Shown here: positions 12,911-26,267 of the stretch, in pieces
Position numbering within the stretch: the stretch's first letter is position 1
Layout: every line of letters starts with the position of its first letter
From: Tachypleus tridentatus
Taxonomy: Eukaryota > Arthropoda > Merostomata > Xiphosura > Limulidae
NCBI RefSeq assembly: GCF_004210375.1
Contig: NC_134825.1
Span: forward strand, 72,345,558-72,409,557
Reading direction: 5' to 3'
DNA length: 64,000 nt
Notes under the pieces: model-generated
What the model was told of the DNA's origin: nothing
Databases searched by the model: none
The model's input: only the letters and a program-made list of their open reading frames with translations
Position numbers and translations under genes: made by a program

Positions 12911-13087
12911 CTTTAAAATCAACTTCCCCATTACGGTCAGTGTCAAATATGTCAATTACTCTTTGCACCAATGGGTTTTGCTGAAGTTCTGGTAAAGACA
13001 TAAATTCATCCACACTGAGAGAGCCAGAGTTGTCCAAATCCAATTTTCGAAATCTTTTCCCAAGTCTCTTGATTTCATCAGCATCAA
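12911..13087 (-). CDS. CanB: Calcineurin subunit B, exon 3 (EF-hands 1 and 2)
   Basis: Calcineurin B is the Ca2+-binding regulatory subunit of the Ca2+/calmodulin-dependent Ser/Thr phosphatase calcineurin. This 177-bp exon has a minus-strand acceptor (ATTTTAG, 13,094-13,088) and donor (GTATGC from 12,910). Translation follows the highly conserved family core: [12 protein letters not shown], then EF-hand loop 1 ([12 protein letters not shown]), then [19 protein letters not shown], then EF-hand loop 2 ([11 protein letters not shown]) cut before its last Glu. Entry phase (TT after a T in the previous exon, giving Phe) and exit phase (AAA G|) both fit the known protein. The oddity is Arg at loop position 4, where the calcineurin B sequences I remember have Gly; the Ca2+-coordinating positions 1, 3, 5, 7 and 9 and the loop Gly at position 6 are kept. 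Downstream exons should lie left of the window. Confidence 0.93.
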
Positions 13088-16059
13088 CTAAAATATATAA
13101 AAAAAAAGATCTTTAATCTATATTCTATAATAATAACAAAAAAGTATGTTACATGTTGGAGATTTCACAGGGATGGACTAGTATGCACTATCTTAAATTT
13201 CAGAAGAGCAAAAGATGTTTTTACAGGTGCTTGAAAAATCAGAACATTTTCCAACAGAGCATTTCTTAATTATTATAGCCAAACTTTGATACAATAAAGG
13301 AGCATATAATTGATGCTTTATTCAAAACATGGATAATGTTTCAGAGATTAAGAATGTGCATAGTTTTAACATGCTTTCAAATTCAATTTATAAAGCTACA
13401 AATAAGCAGCTCTTAGCTAAACACACTTAAACCCAAATGTGAAAGATGTTTAGAAATTATCTTGTGAAGTCTCAACTCTCTTTTATATCTAAATTCCATT
13501 GTTTGGCAATTGATTGACCAAAAGAAAATCTTGCATTACTGATGTGTTATATGAATGATGGAAAGGGTGCAGATTTGGTGAACTCAGATTTTCAAAAAGC
13601 TGTTTACAAGATACTACAAAGAAAATTAGCTAAAACATTATTGCACTACAGAGTATTTAACTGTATTAAAGGTGGTTGGATGAGAGAAGGCAAACATTGT
13701 TATTAATTCAAGTCTTCTCATACTGGATCTTTATTACTAATTTTGTGCCTCATAAAGATAGTGCTTAGGCCTTTCCTTTTCCTTAGACCAATGACACTGA
13801 TAGGAAATAATTAATAAATAATTTAATAAATTATTAAAGTATCTTAACAACACTGAATTAAGGTTTTTAGCCCCACTGAAAATGTTTAAGTACTACAGAA
13901 TGGCTTTGATAAATTTGAAAGTTGGGCAAATAGTGACAAATGACTTTTAACAATAGTAAGTATAAATTAATGTGTTTGGGCAACTATACTTTAAATCATG
14001 TGCTCACTGTAGACAAGAACCCACTCGATGGTGTGAAAGACTTAACACAGTGATTCAAACCATTAAAACTGTACTCTGTTCCCAAAAGTAATCAAATTTT
14101 AACATGCATTTATAGACACTGACAACAAAACAACCAAGGTAATTATCTCTTTATATACTTAAGAAAAAGAGCAAGTGATGATCTTATCAATTTTAACAGA
14201 CTATGACTTATCTTATTTTAGATTATTATACAAAGTGATCATAAGTCTACAAAGTTATTGGAAATAGCCTTATTACATTTTTAAGATTACTCAAGTGATT
14301 GATAAGGTTTGCTGGTTTCTTTGTGGTGAATTCTGAAGAGAGTAGGACCCAAGTTAATAACTGTGGAAAGAGACAGTTGTACATTTATACATGGTGATTA
14401 GCTTATGGAATGAATGTTATGAAGACTGGCACTTTACAAAATTTTAAACAATTATTTCCTGAAAAATAAAAAATGGACTTTATTTTTCTTAAAGGAGGTG
14501 AGGTAAAGACAGTCTTGAAGGATTGAATGATTGCTTGTTCTCCATATGTTATACAGTAAGGTACTGCAAAAAACAGCTCACATATACATCATTCCAATTT
14601 AAAGATTCTGTCTAACAACAAATTCTTCTTTACAAAATGCAAAATATGTTTACACCTAAAGTATAAACATATAATAAATACAAGTTTAACCCTGCCTTCA
14701 GTATTTTCATAATTTGTTAGGAATGTCAATGATTACTAACAATGATATTCAGTCTAGAAAATGTGGAAAGCCTAGCCACCATGTGAAGATCCATAAATTA
14801 ACAGAGCATAATAATCATAATTGCAAACTCACTTTTATGAAATGTTTGACTGGTACAAAAGAGAATAAAAATAAATGAAATAAATCTAATTTGCCTCTCT
14901 GGAGGTCAATCAATAAAAACTATGAATATGAATGACATTATATGTCAGCAGTGTGTATACATGTGCAGCACTCACAAAATGTGTATATATTACAGTATGT
15001 GTGACAGTTATGATGTAAAGTTATAATTTTCCTAACTAAAAATGTTATTTCTGATAGAGACTTAACTCTACTTACAAGATTAACTATTCCTGTTCAGTGC
15101 TGCCCTCTGTATGAAATCTTTTTCTTTGTGCATGCCACAAGCCTTCCACTACCATCCCCATTAAAATTGCAAGATTCCAACATGTCTCTTGTGCAAACCA
15201 CCACACATCACATCCTCACAAACAGGAGCACAAAATGCTCATGTGACTCCCTCTACATTCCTATACCAAACTATCACTTCAAAGTTTGGCAGAGAATGTC
15301 AACACTGGAACAAATGGGAAAGAAAGGTGGAAAGTGTGAGATGAGTACCTATCAAAAAACACTTTCAGTACAGGAAAATTACAACTTCCAATCTAACACT
15401 TACTTCTTCTCACAAGATTATCTACAGTCCCACACTATGACGGAGGAGGGGTGGTCAGAGAGAATAACAGAAGTACACCCGAAAAGCATCCAAAGGATAC
15501 CCTTGAAAATGAGAGATTCAGGTATGAATATCAGAAGATGGGGAAAGTATCACTTCTAAGCCAGATATACTTTTTACCCATTTGTGAAATTTGTGGAATA
15601 TAAGGGTGGAAAATGTGAAGCACATCTGAGTAGGAGTTGATTAGTTTGGTATTTTATGGTGCAAAGCAACCAGGCAATCTGCACCAAACATCAGGTAAAG
15701 TGTTAAAATTATTAAAATTCATAAAAAGGAATCAAGATAAATAAAAAAAAATTCATTTCTGAATTAAAAACATAATCAGCATTAAATTCAATTTTTATAT
15801 CTAGTTTACAGTAGTAAGAGAGAAACTACAGTAATACAAGTTATAAAAAACTTTCTGTAGCATAATTTTAATTATAATAACTCACCAGTATGACTAACAG
15901 GTAAGTTTAAACATCAGTATTAGTCACCTGAAGTTGGCCTTTCCAGTCCTGGTTTCGAGTTATTTGACATTACGACCATTTTCTAATTTCATATTGAACT
16001 AGTTGTACTTTAATTCGTAAAAAGGAATCATATTAAAAAAAAAGGCACAGTTAATGAAT
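13088..16059 (-). other. Part of the 10.5-kb calcineurin B intron
   Basis: No exon is visible. A long open frame on the plus strand (15,128-15,559) has no splice sites, no domain and a composition like anonymous repeats in the 19-22 kb area, so I do not call it a gene. CpG is very low. Confidence 0.45.
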
Positions 16060-17860
16060 TAAAAACTTAAATGACATTAGAAAGGTCAATAGCCTTTAAA
16101 AAACTAAAAACATTTGTAAGGTGTACAGTGTCACCATCGCCAATGACACTGTCTAACATTATTAATAAACCTTGGGACAAAACGTCTAAAATGGTGCCAT
16201 TGTTGAAAGTCATAATGACAGCAAAACAGTAAAATGTGGTTTTTTTGAGACCTGAATGTCACACAGAGAACACATTAGTGCAGTCTCAGATAAAAGAAAC
16301 GATGAGTTAAAAAACTGTGCTCAATGCATAGTCTAATTCAGACAACTTCCTCTTTCCAATCCTTATGGAAGCAAGATGGCCAAAGTCCAATAGAAGGTTT
16401 TATTTGAAAAAGCTTGTTTTCACATTGCTCATTCCAAGTCGACTGCCAACTGTAAAGCTAGTAGAGAATTAAGCAAGTCTATGTGATTGAGGACAAGATA
16501 AATGGCATACAGTTCAGCAGTAAACAAATAAACTGTAAAGAGAATCCTGTGTGCAACCACTGAACCACAACAAACCATGGCAGAGCCCACAGAGTCACCT
16601 GATTTAAAACCATCTGTATAAACAGGAATGAAAGAATGGTTTGAGAAATGTTCAGAAAACAACATACAATACTTCCAATTGGGAGTATTTACGTTTCTCA
16701 GATGATTTAATGAAAGGTCACATTTGAGGATTATAATAAGCCATGGTGGGATGGGCTGACCAGTGGATAGAGCAATGTTATCCAAGGACAGACCCAATTC
16801 ATCCAACTGCACCTGGATACTATGGCCAAAATGAACAATAGCAGATCATCTGTTCTGAAAAAGCATCACCCACTAGGGAAGGAAAACATAACCCCAGGTG
16901 AGACACTGTGGTAAGGATCAAAGTTTAGAAGCATACAGTAAACACAGTTACAAATGGCAGAGGTATAGAGGAGGTTCATGAGACTGTGTGTAAGCTCTGA
17001 AGTGATGATGAATGGGGTCCAGCATCTTCAAGGCCAAAGTCCTGGCAGAGCCATAGATCAGTATCCAATAGTCTAGTTTTGATCGAATAACAGCACAATA
17101 CAACTTTAGCACAGAACATCGACTTGTTCCCCAAGTGGTAGAAGAGAGGACACTGAGGATGTTCAATGCTTTTGTACATTTGACCTGTAGCTGCTTGATG
17201 TGTGGTATATAAGAAGAATAGCAAGAGAAGCAGGAGATAGATGGTGCAGCATCTTGTAGTGCACATCATCAGGTCCGGCCGATGTACCACCAGATCAATG
17301 AAGGGCCAGTTTGAGTTCCACCAGTGTAAAGAGGCAATTATAGTCATAGAGGCAATCAGCTCGAAAGGAAAGGTAATTGCTCTGCCTGAGGCTTGATGGC
17401 TAAGAAGGTGGAGGATGAAGCAGAAGTGCTAGATGCCCAGCAAAAGCTTCCACCTAGAGTATTGGCAATGCTCCAGGCATCAGCTACTTCTTGGCCATCA
17501 GAGGGCAAGATCAAGAGGGGAACAGAATTATATTGTTCACTGACCATTCGAATCTTGTCCCATATGACTTTGGAACTGGTAGTAGAAGATATGCTGATTG
17601 TGAACTTAATCCAAGATTCCTTCTGGCTTTTATGTCTCACTAGTGACTGACTGTATTATACAGGCAGCTGCTCAATGTCATTTCTGTACAAAGAAAACTG
17701 CCGAAAGGTGACTGTATCAGCAGATTTCAGAAATGTTTCCTGTAAGGAAAGAACTACAGAATTGTCAGAAACAATCAGTGCTTTGATGTCATCCAGTTTC
17801 ATTTTATTAAAGTGGCCATTGTTTATTTATGTGTAGGCAAATTGGGTGGAGAGCACTTCT
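16060..17860 (-). pseudogene. Jockey-like LINE, ORF2 relic (endonuclease, reverse transcriptase, RNase H)
   Basis: ORF2 of a non-LTR retrotransposon normally supplies an AP-type endonuclease and a reverse transcriptase for target-primed insertion. In order on the minus strand: an N-terminal endonuclease piece at about 17,850-17,660 (DDIKALIVSDNS..LSLQETFLKSAD); the endonuclease-to-RT linker at 17,640-17,390 (SWIKFTISISSTTSSKVIW); the RT C-terminal part at 17,166-16,950 (AVIRSKLDYWILIYGSART); an RNase H domain at 16,812-16,430 with YTDG and AELYAI; and a Cys/His tail reading to about 16,060. Most of the endonuclease and the RT catalytic core are missing, and stops and frameshifts are frequent, so it is dead. 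The peptides resemble jockey/I-type elements common in spiders. It lies in the same orientation as calcineurin B, inside its intron. Confidence 0.8.
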
Positions 17861-17908
17861 GTTTTCGACCACATCTTTTTTCTTTATTCGAGGGAGGTCT
17901 GTCGACCA

Positions 17909-19341
17909 TCACTGATTCTGCCTTGGGTCAATTTGGCAGGTCTTTGTTGTTGGAAGAGAATTCCAGCAACTGAGGACATGAACAAATGATTGTTTTGCAT
18001 CTTGGGACAGGAGAAATATATATATTTGATGAAATGCCCATACCTGAAACCAAAGGTAGTGGACTTTGGGGTTTACTGGAATATATGTTAGGAATAGAGA
18101 TGGGTGTTGACATTGATTCATCAACTTTTTAAACATAGAGGTCAAAAGACTTTTCATATGGTTTAAGAATGATTCTTTTGAAGGCACAGAGAGATCCATT
18201 TGCACTCCCACTATAGTAGTGGAACGAAGTGCAGCAGCATATGTCCGAGATAAAGTGGTGGACAGCAACTTTCCAGCCTCAGGGTAAGTAATGTTTTGAA
18301 TCATCTTCAAATGCTGCACTTCTTTTCCTTCCAACCATTTAGGGCAAGAATGAAAGTAGGATGGGTGAGAGCCATTGCTATTCACATAACGAGGGTCCAT
18401 TTCACACATCAAGGAACCACAACATGATGTCTTTGAGCGACTGAACCACTGACACTGCAAACATCTGAGAGGGTTTGAAATCTATGGCTGTACCTTAAAT
18501 TAAGACAGCCTGTCATGATGGTGGTAGGTGGATACAGTGATATAAATGTTAAAATGAGAACATTGGTGGACATCATAATTCTATCTTTTGAGTGGAAATA
18601 TGCCTCACTGTAGAAACTCCTTGGGTGGAGAAAACAAACAGAATCTTCAACTTAGGGATGTACTTTAAATCCCTATCAACAATAACTCCTCATGACAAAT
18701 TCAAAGTAGCATGGGACATAACCTCAATGGGAATATCCCCAATCACCTTTGAATGTGAGAGAAGTTCATTGTGTTTAGATGTGGATGTTTCCACCAATGT
18801 CACCAAAGCAAAACTTTTTGACTGACTTTGGAGAGCCAGCAAGTCCTTTCTGAATAAAAAGGGAGCCATTTGCCCTAAATATTTGTCTGAAAGAGAATGT
18901 AATATGAGAAAATGAGGTACAAGTGTTACAGATGTTGAAGATTGCTGCTCAGAATCTTCAATACGTGGTTGTTCACATTATGGACCATTTTCTTCACTAT
19001 TTTTTTAAAGTTTTTATTTGGGATATCCATAATAAAGAGAGTTTCCATGAAAATGATCCCACCAACTTTGGAGCCCTGTGAGAGGACACACTACAATGCC
19101 AAACAAGGACACTGCAGCAACGCCAGGGTTTCGTGAGCACTATACCCAAACACCAGCATCAGATACAATGTCCATAACACTTGTTGAGAACATCCAACAC
19201 TGATACTTGGATAACCCTAACCCAAACAGACCAGCTGATTGACCCTAGGGGACCACCCCAAAACCCAAGTGGTGTGTTAGGGTTGGACCCCTCAAGCACC
19301 AAGATCCTATCCTCCCCTTCACGGGTAACCACACACGACAA
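17909..19341 (-). pseudogene. Jockey-like LINE, ORF1 (gag-like) relic
   Basis: ORF1 encodes the RNA-binding protein that coats the element's RNA. The minus strand reads, with interruptions, an N-terminal block (VTREGEDRILVLEGSNPNTP, about 19,330), a middle block (FRKDLLALQSQSKSFA, then IGDIPIEV and VIVDRDLKYIPK, about 18,860-18,650) and a C-terminal zinc-knuckle block (about 18,480-18,300: CLQCQWFSRSKTSC, then NGSHPSYFHSCPKW). The zinc knuckle has Arg where the ligand His is expected. At least one in-frame stop follows VMSHATLNLS and there are several frameshifts. It continues directly into the ORF2 relic at 17,860. Recognition is from remembered arthropod jockey-type ORF1 proteins. Confidence 0.75.
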
Positions 19342-22300
19342 ACACGCGGGTGGATGTTTAGATTCAGAGAAGGTAAACTGAAAGAGCGGAACCTTCCCTA
19401 GGAGGTCCCCTCACCATGTACAGGAATCCACACTGAGGGGAAGTAGAAGAGAATATTGTAAAGTAAGTAAGTGAACCTAGCCAGTGAAAGATATTTTAGC
19501 TCAATCTCACAATGAGAAAGGTGGGTAAACAAGGATGAGCCTTTGGGTGTAGAGTGGCTAGGTTGTGGCAGAAAAATACTTAGTATGTCAACTACATTCA
19601 AAACCTCCTCATGAGGTACCAACTTCTCTGTGAGGGTAGGATAAGTATTACACAGTCTTCTCCTCAAACCTACGAACTGAGGATTAACAACTCTGGTTCC
19701 CAGATATCACTTAAGGATTAGCTCTGAGGTATTGATTTAGAAATTTAACATCTGGTATCAAAAACATGTCTATTGCATGGAAACAACCCCCCCAAATGCA
19801 GCATAGGCCAGGACTATACAAATAACAACCCCATAAAAAGAGAACATGGGACAGTCAAGGACAGAACTGTAACAGTCTTACATACCACAGTTGTGACCAA
19901 TAAAACATACAGAGAAAATTAAAGGAGGAAGACAGATAACTGAAACCTGTGTGAGGACTTACGTTGATTGGTTCACTCTAATCCAAAACCTCTTCATGGG
20001 ATACTGACATCCACATTACAGCAGGATGAAGGCTCCAAATCAAAGGGATGAACTGCATTCTGACATCTCACTCTGTTGTATTGGTTATCGTAAAGAGGAG
20101 GATATTATGCATCTTCGCCATCAGAAATCCCCACCTGTTTTACCCATATTGTTTAGGTTGTGATGGGCATATTTATGAAGCAAAATATTGCAAGGTTATA
20201 CTCCATCAAGTGGTCATGTGGTACACCCTGTCTCCAAGGTGAGCATATGAAACCATGAAAGATAAAATGTGAGCCAATATGGATGGATAGTGCAGATTTA
20301 GAGTAACAGAATAGCTGGTCAGGCACAAATCTCACCTTTGAAGTCCATGGACTATGAGAAGAAGAAAATATGTTTTGAGGGAAGAAAATGGTTCAAATGG
20401 TAGTAAAGAAAGGAAATGTAGGACCACAGTAATATCTCAATCTAGAACAGCAGGACACCTACAAGGGTGACATATCTGGAAGTAATGTATTATCATGTTT
20501 ACAAAAGAGGAAGTAAAATCCCTATCTTACTGGAAAAAATTAAAAATGAGATAAGGTCACCTGATACCTGGAAAGTAAGGAGACTGAAGACCCAAGTTGA
20601 AGAGCCAGCTTAGAAATTCCACCACATAAGCCATGGTAGGTTTTTCTGTGGAAAAATCCCTAGTAGTAGACCAACTATGGAATAACTTTCAATTGAATTG
20701 ATACACCTCTAATAAAGATAGATGGATGAAATTACTAACAATGAAGAAACTCACTGTGTAAAATCAAATTGTCCCAACAAAGACCAGATAAAAAGACATG
20801 TGAAGATGCAGAATATGAAGAATGTACGATAAAGTAAAAGAGGGATGTGGAGTAGAATATCAGTCACTGTAAGCTTGTAATTCAAGGCTAATCTGACCAA
20901 TAAGGAACAAGTACAACTTCAATTAACTTCAATGAAGCAATGAGAAGCACTTTGTAGTTGCATGGTAAAAAACAAGATTTAACATTCACAGATAAAAACA
21001 CTGAAATGAAATGGGAAAATTAGATGACTTAAAGTAGAAACAACCAAATATCTAAAGATATATACATTCTTTTTGTTCCTAAAAAAGGTTTGTGCCAAAT
21101 TATGCTTGTTTGAAAGATACTAAAAATTTAAAGAAAATATATTTTGCCAAAAATAACATTAGCAAAACTACTGTTACCTAATCTGAACTACTTCCATTTT
21201 GAAAGCTTAGGTCCTAGATGACTGATAAATTTTTCACACTTTCTGCACTGGTTTTTAAGATTTGTAACTGGCAAAATAAAACACCCAAATAAATTTGCAA
21301 ATAAATATTGAAATTGAAAGTGATCAGATATATACAACAGAAAATATAATTTACATTGTAAAATGAAAAGAATTACATTAAATATTTTTTTCCAAAACAG
21401 TGTTTCACAAAAATAAAGTGAAAAAAATATTAAAACAAATTAAATAGTATTAGATCAATCATTCTCAAAACCAAAGATTCATGGTTTTTTCATGCTATTT
21501 TACAGGATTAATGGTATGAAGGAGATACAAATTTCTGCCAAGTTTTACATCTCCAAGTCAAGTGACTTTTATATGAGGTCATCAAGAATGTGATCTGAAT
21601 TGGTTCCCAGTTGAGACCATTAATGTTTTGTTTTGAATGCTGCAGTAAAAAATAAAAAATGTTGGAAAACTATGCATTACTGACTTTCACCTCACTTTGC
21701 CTGACAATGTCAATACTCAATATAGGTAGTCAAAATCAATGTTGGACACTGAAGTCCACACTATCCTCTTAGTTTGTTCCCTAAACTAGCATAGTATCTT
21801 CATGGGACCATGAAGTATCCACTTTCTATTCCGTGTCATTGAGTGATAAACTGACAGTTACCAACTGGAATTGTGGTATGAATAGAAAGGAAAAGAACCA
21901 AGTTAACTCATAATCAAATAACACTGGCACAACAGGTGATACACATAGTTATTATCCATATACTTGGTGAGAAGGCTAATGTGAAGAGGTACGATCACAT
22001 CAATGGCAAAATTTGCCACAATAACACAGTCTATACTAACCCAACTGATGACCTTCTCGAGCAATACTGGTGTCTCCTGTAATTTTTATCTAGCAACTTG
22101 TATGTTATTCCTATTATTACAGTTGGGTTACCAACTGGAATGTTCAGTTTCATTCCACAACCAAGATGGCTGGATTCTATGGGAATCAAAGAGTATGTGC
22201 TCATCCAGCAGCAGCAAAACTTGGCTCTCACCTTGCCACTTTCTTGCAGATGGTCTTGAACTACAGTTACCCATAATTTGCCATTGTTTTCACAGGTTAA

Positions 22301-23627
22301 ATAAGTTGCAATACATTTCCTGAGAATAACCTCTCTGAGGCTGCTCACTTTCACAGTTTTTTCCCACACCTTGGACAGAGTAATCCCTCAGGGTCAATTC
22401 TAAGAAAAATTGAGCAACTAGACAGAAGAGAAAGAACTGTTGTGTTCCTGTTATCGATTTTGTAAGGTTTCTTCTCAATGGCCACCTACATTATTAAAAT
22501 ATACTGAAATGGAATGTGAGTTTTCCTCACCTATTTAAAAAAAAGGATTTTTTATGATAAAGATCAAACCATTCTGCCATTAAAGACCTGTTTTTTGCTG
22601 CCAGCTGTTTTATAGTTCCATCATAAAAAAGCATTTTTGCATGGTTTGTTGCATATAAAATTCATTCCTAAATCCTAATGATGCAATGCAAAATTTATGA
22701 TTTTTTTTATTCTTATACTGTAAATAACTAAGCAGCACCATTCAAAAGTAAAACCAATGTTTCACCTCAGCATTTGTTTGCACACATACACATATATTTA
22801 CAAGAATTTTCTTTACAAACAAATGAACAAATAGCAATTTTCAAATACAAGTATAATTAAATTTTATACTAGTACTCGTCATATTACAAATCATCAACAA
22901 ACTGAACACTTGGTACACATCAGAAATGTCTTGTACATAATTTTACAACCAGGCTGAACAATCAACCCATCTAGTCAATCCATGATTTATCACACCTAAA
23001 ACTACAATGAGACAATTTAATGAGAAAACACTTGATCACATAAAGATACAAAGTAGAGTTTTGATACGAGGGATATTGTGAACTTCCATATCCAATTCTG
23101 AATTTATAAATTAGCATTTACATCAAAGTGAGGTCAAACAATTCAAGGTCAAAGATCTGACTGTCATATTTAGCTGGAATACAAAGTGCTTTAAAACTTA
23201 TGTTTTACTGTAACATTAAAAAATACATTGGTAATTTTATGTCATTGCTTTGTTTCTCTGGGAGTAATTTATGCCAAATATTTAAATACCTCTCACATAA
23301 AGACAGTTTGACCTTTAGACACGAAACTTGGCTAAACTTCGTATTTCTATAGCAAACATAACCCTATTGACTGGTATCCACATTTGAAGAGGTCAAGTAG
23401 AAACATTCCAAGAGTGATTGATTTGACATGAACTGATTAACCCAAGTTTTTCTAAGTTTCATGAAATTAGTTATATATTTCCACTGTTAGAAAACAAACC
23501 AAAACCACAGGGTATTAATGAAACCCCTGCCAAAGTTAGAAAAGAGTTATAAAATATAAAATCTAATAATATTATATAAAGAGCAATAGAAAATTTAGTT
23601 GAAATAACTTGAACTTAAACTACTCAC
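19342..23627 (-). other. Calcineurin B intron with LINE 5' region and anonymous repeats
   Basis: The first few hundred bases (to about 19,700) are probably the 5' untranslated part of the LINE. The blocks at about 19,960-20,330 and 21,700-22,480 have a patchy, GC-richer composition than their flanks and share phrases such as TCTTCATGGGA; I think they are relics of one interspersed repeat but cannot delimit it. Open frames there overlap on both strands and have no domain. Confidence 0.35.
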
Positions 23628-23667
23628 AGTTGGAGCACATCTCCATTGGAAGTGATGTTTCATTTCC
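23628..23667 (-). CDS. CanB: Calcineurin subunit B, exon 2
   Basis: This 40-bp exon begins after a TTTTGACAG acceptor and ends at a GTGAGT donor (23,627-23,622). In phase 0 it reads GNETSLPMEMCSN plus one base, the invariant N-terminus of calcineurin B; the Gly is the N-terminal myristoylation site once the initiator Met is removed. The leftover T pairs with TT of exon 3 to give Phe (CSN-F-DADE), so the join is exact. The Met itself must come from an upstream exon, as I recall for vertebrate PPP3R1. The intron to exon 3 is about 10.5 kb. Confidence 0.92.
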
Positions 23668-26267
23668 CTGTCAAAATAATAAATTACAATGTACATAAAC
23701 TCCAATTAATATAAAAACATTGTTTTGGAAATAACTTAGGCACATCACTGCACCTGAGTACTTTATAATATACAGCTTTTCTGGAGTTTAGAAAATGTAC
23801 AATGAAATTTCTTTACTGCTTGCATTCTTTTTGTCCAAAAATACATCATAAAAGACAATTGAAATTTGTGTTACTAATAAAGCTAAATTACACTGCTTCA
23901 TTATGAGGTTAAACAACTATTACTTATTTTCTTCAAAGAAATTTTAGTTTCTTTTAGCAGAAACATTGTTAAGAAAAACACGAGAAAAATTTGTAAACAT
24001 ATTAAAAATTACAGTATTATGCTCTTACCTAATTTCTTAATTTATTTGTATAGCAGAAACATGTACGAGTTCCTTGATACTACTACATGCAACTTGAATT
24101 ATAACAGGCTTAACAGGAAAAAAAAAAAATTCACTTCGTACAAAATACAACTTTAAATTAAAATTACCATCCATAAAACATACATTACCAGAGATCATAT
24201 GGAAAGCCCCTAACTACACTAATCTTATCTAGTACTTCCACTTCATACACATTGATGGGTGGTTAAAATGGAAGTTCAATTTTTCCAAACAAATACTTAA
24301 TACATATACTTCATACATCTCATTAAGACTACTGTAATAACAAAAACAGATGAAAAAATTAAAATAGTTTACACAGTTAAGCAGATGTGTGTTAAATCAC
24401 TAATCTTACACTTTCATTTCACTTTTAAAAAACCTAATAGTCAGTTGTAAAAGAAACTGTGAAAAATAAAAGAACATAACTGTCTCTCATTACATAATCA
24501 AAACTCTTGAGAAGTGATTATATGTTTATCAATCAACATAATAAAATAAAGTTTCAATATTGCTATAAAACAATAACAATTTGAGATAATAATACAAAAA
24601 TTACAATATGGTACTAATTTTAGCCTTCTATAAATAGTCTAAATACAGCATTATTTGGGTATATTCAGGCAATTTTTATAAACTTGGCTCTGTGTCCATT
24701 TCCACTTCCTGGGGAGTTAAAATCATTTAAAGGTGGTGCCACAAAAATTCTTACAAACTGATACAAATTGGCCACTTTGTATATGCTATTTGAAATAGTC
24801 AGCAATGAAGGCTGATTTGTATTATGGGATACTGTACTTGGGCCTTTTGTCTGATTTGAGAGTATGATATTGATGATTCTTTCCTCATCTGGTACAAACA
24901 TTTTGAAAAGCTTCCTATTTCTAGTCTATCAGCAAATGAAGTCAAAACAGAAATGGAGAGGAATAAATAAGTTGAATAACAAATGTTATAGTCAATAAAA
25001 ATCTTGATTATTTTTCACATTTGTTTTCTTTTGATTAGTTGTCCATGTCTAACTTGTTCCATTCATAACCTTTCCGGAACCTATTCTATTGTGAATACTT
25101 TAAACCTATCTGTTGGACATCTGTGTATCTGAATACCACTACTATAAAAGAATAAGATACACAGGTTGTTACATAACACTTAATATTAACATGAGACTAT
25201 TCAATAATGGTAACAATAGAAGAAGGAACAGTATTGCTGTAAATAACATTATGTCCTTCAGAAATGTTCTTGCATGACCATTCTTAATTAAAAACTTTAA
25301 ATGCATCCTTTCTGTTTCAGAAAATCATTAATTCTGATCTTAAAATCTCCAATAATTAATACTTGTGATGGTAACTCATTTCAGAAGCCAACATCAGTGG
25401 TTGAAAAAATAAGTCTTAACTGGATCCTAGCTTCTGATCTTCAAATCTTAAGCATATTGCCTATCAGCCTGTTGTCTTCAGGACAGAAAGCAATGAAAGC
25501 AGATCTATATCAGTTTCACTCAGATAACCTTCTATGCTATAATATCACCTCTTACCATTCTTTTTTACAAGATACAAAATTTAAATTACGTTAATGCATC
25601 CCTGTAAAGTAAATTTTTCCTCAGTCTTAACTTTACCCTCTATATATAGCAACTCTTCCATCCAAGTTATCATCCTAAACTAAATTTAATATAGAATTAC
25701 CCCCTATATTTTGTTACCACTATCACTACCAGTTGGCTCACAAATTAATGTGCGTGTATATACATACACACACACAAACACATATAGCTCCTCAAATAAT
25801 GACACAACTACACGAAGCCTTGCAACAAGATCTTTCACTTATAATTATATGCTTGGATTACTTTTATCATACCAAACGCTTGTTATGTGTTAATAATAAA
25901 ATTAATATAGTTACAGTATACAACTTAAGAACTTAACTTAAAGCTAATCTCCATTTGTAATTTTATGTACTCCAGTAAATTATTTAATTAATCAAAATAA
26001 GAAATGTGTATCATTTATGTTCTTACAAATTATGAATCGTATTTAATTTACAGGACTATGTGTCTATACAATGTGTATAAAACAAGTTTACTGTGAAAAC
26101 AGCTATGAAAACAAAGGAAACTTAGTTTTCGCTTAGATATATATGAAAAGAAACAAATGAAGCCAAGTAGTAGTTGAGTAACTAATCGTAATATAACCCT
26201 TAGTGATAAGTAAGTGATGTAACCTTATACGTGTTAAGGTTATTTTTAAGCTTAGTGTTAGGCTTAC
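23668..26267 (-). other. Calcineurin B intron 1
   Basis: Bounded by the inferred first exon and exon 2. It contains an open frame at 24,665-24,901 (minus) and one at 25,301-25,594 (plus), neither with splice context or a recognised domain; the plus one has the look of an interspersed repeat. A short CA-rich microsatellite is at about 25,757-25,785. CpG starts to rise near the right end. Confidence 0.45.

Noticed and set aside
15128-15559. 143-codon open frame on the plus strand
   Set aside because: No splice context, no domain or periodicity, and it lies in the calcineurin B intron among anonymous repeat-like DNA; length alone is not enough in this composition.
17393-17650. Plus-strand open frame of 85 codons
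   Set aside because: It is the antisense shadow of the LINE ORF2 linker region on the minus strand.
24665-24901. 78-codon minus-strand frame in calcineurin B intron 1
   Set aside because: Same strand as the gene, but it begins with its own ATG, has no acceptor in phase, and does not match any part of calcineurin B.
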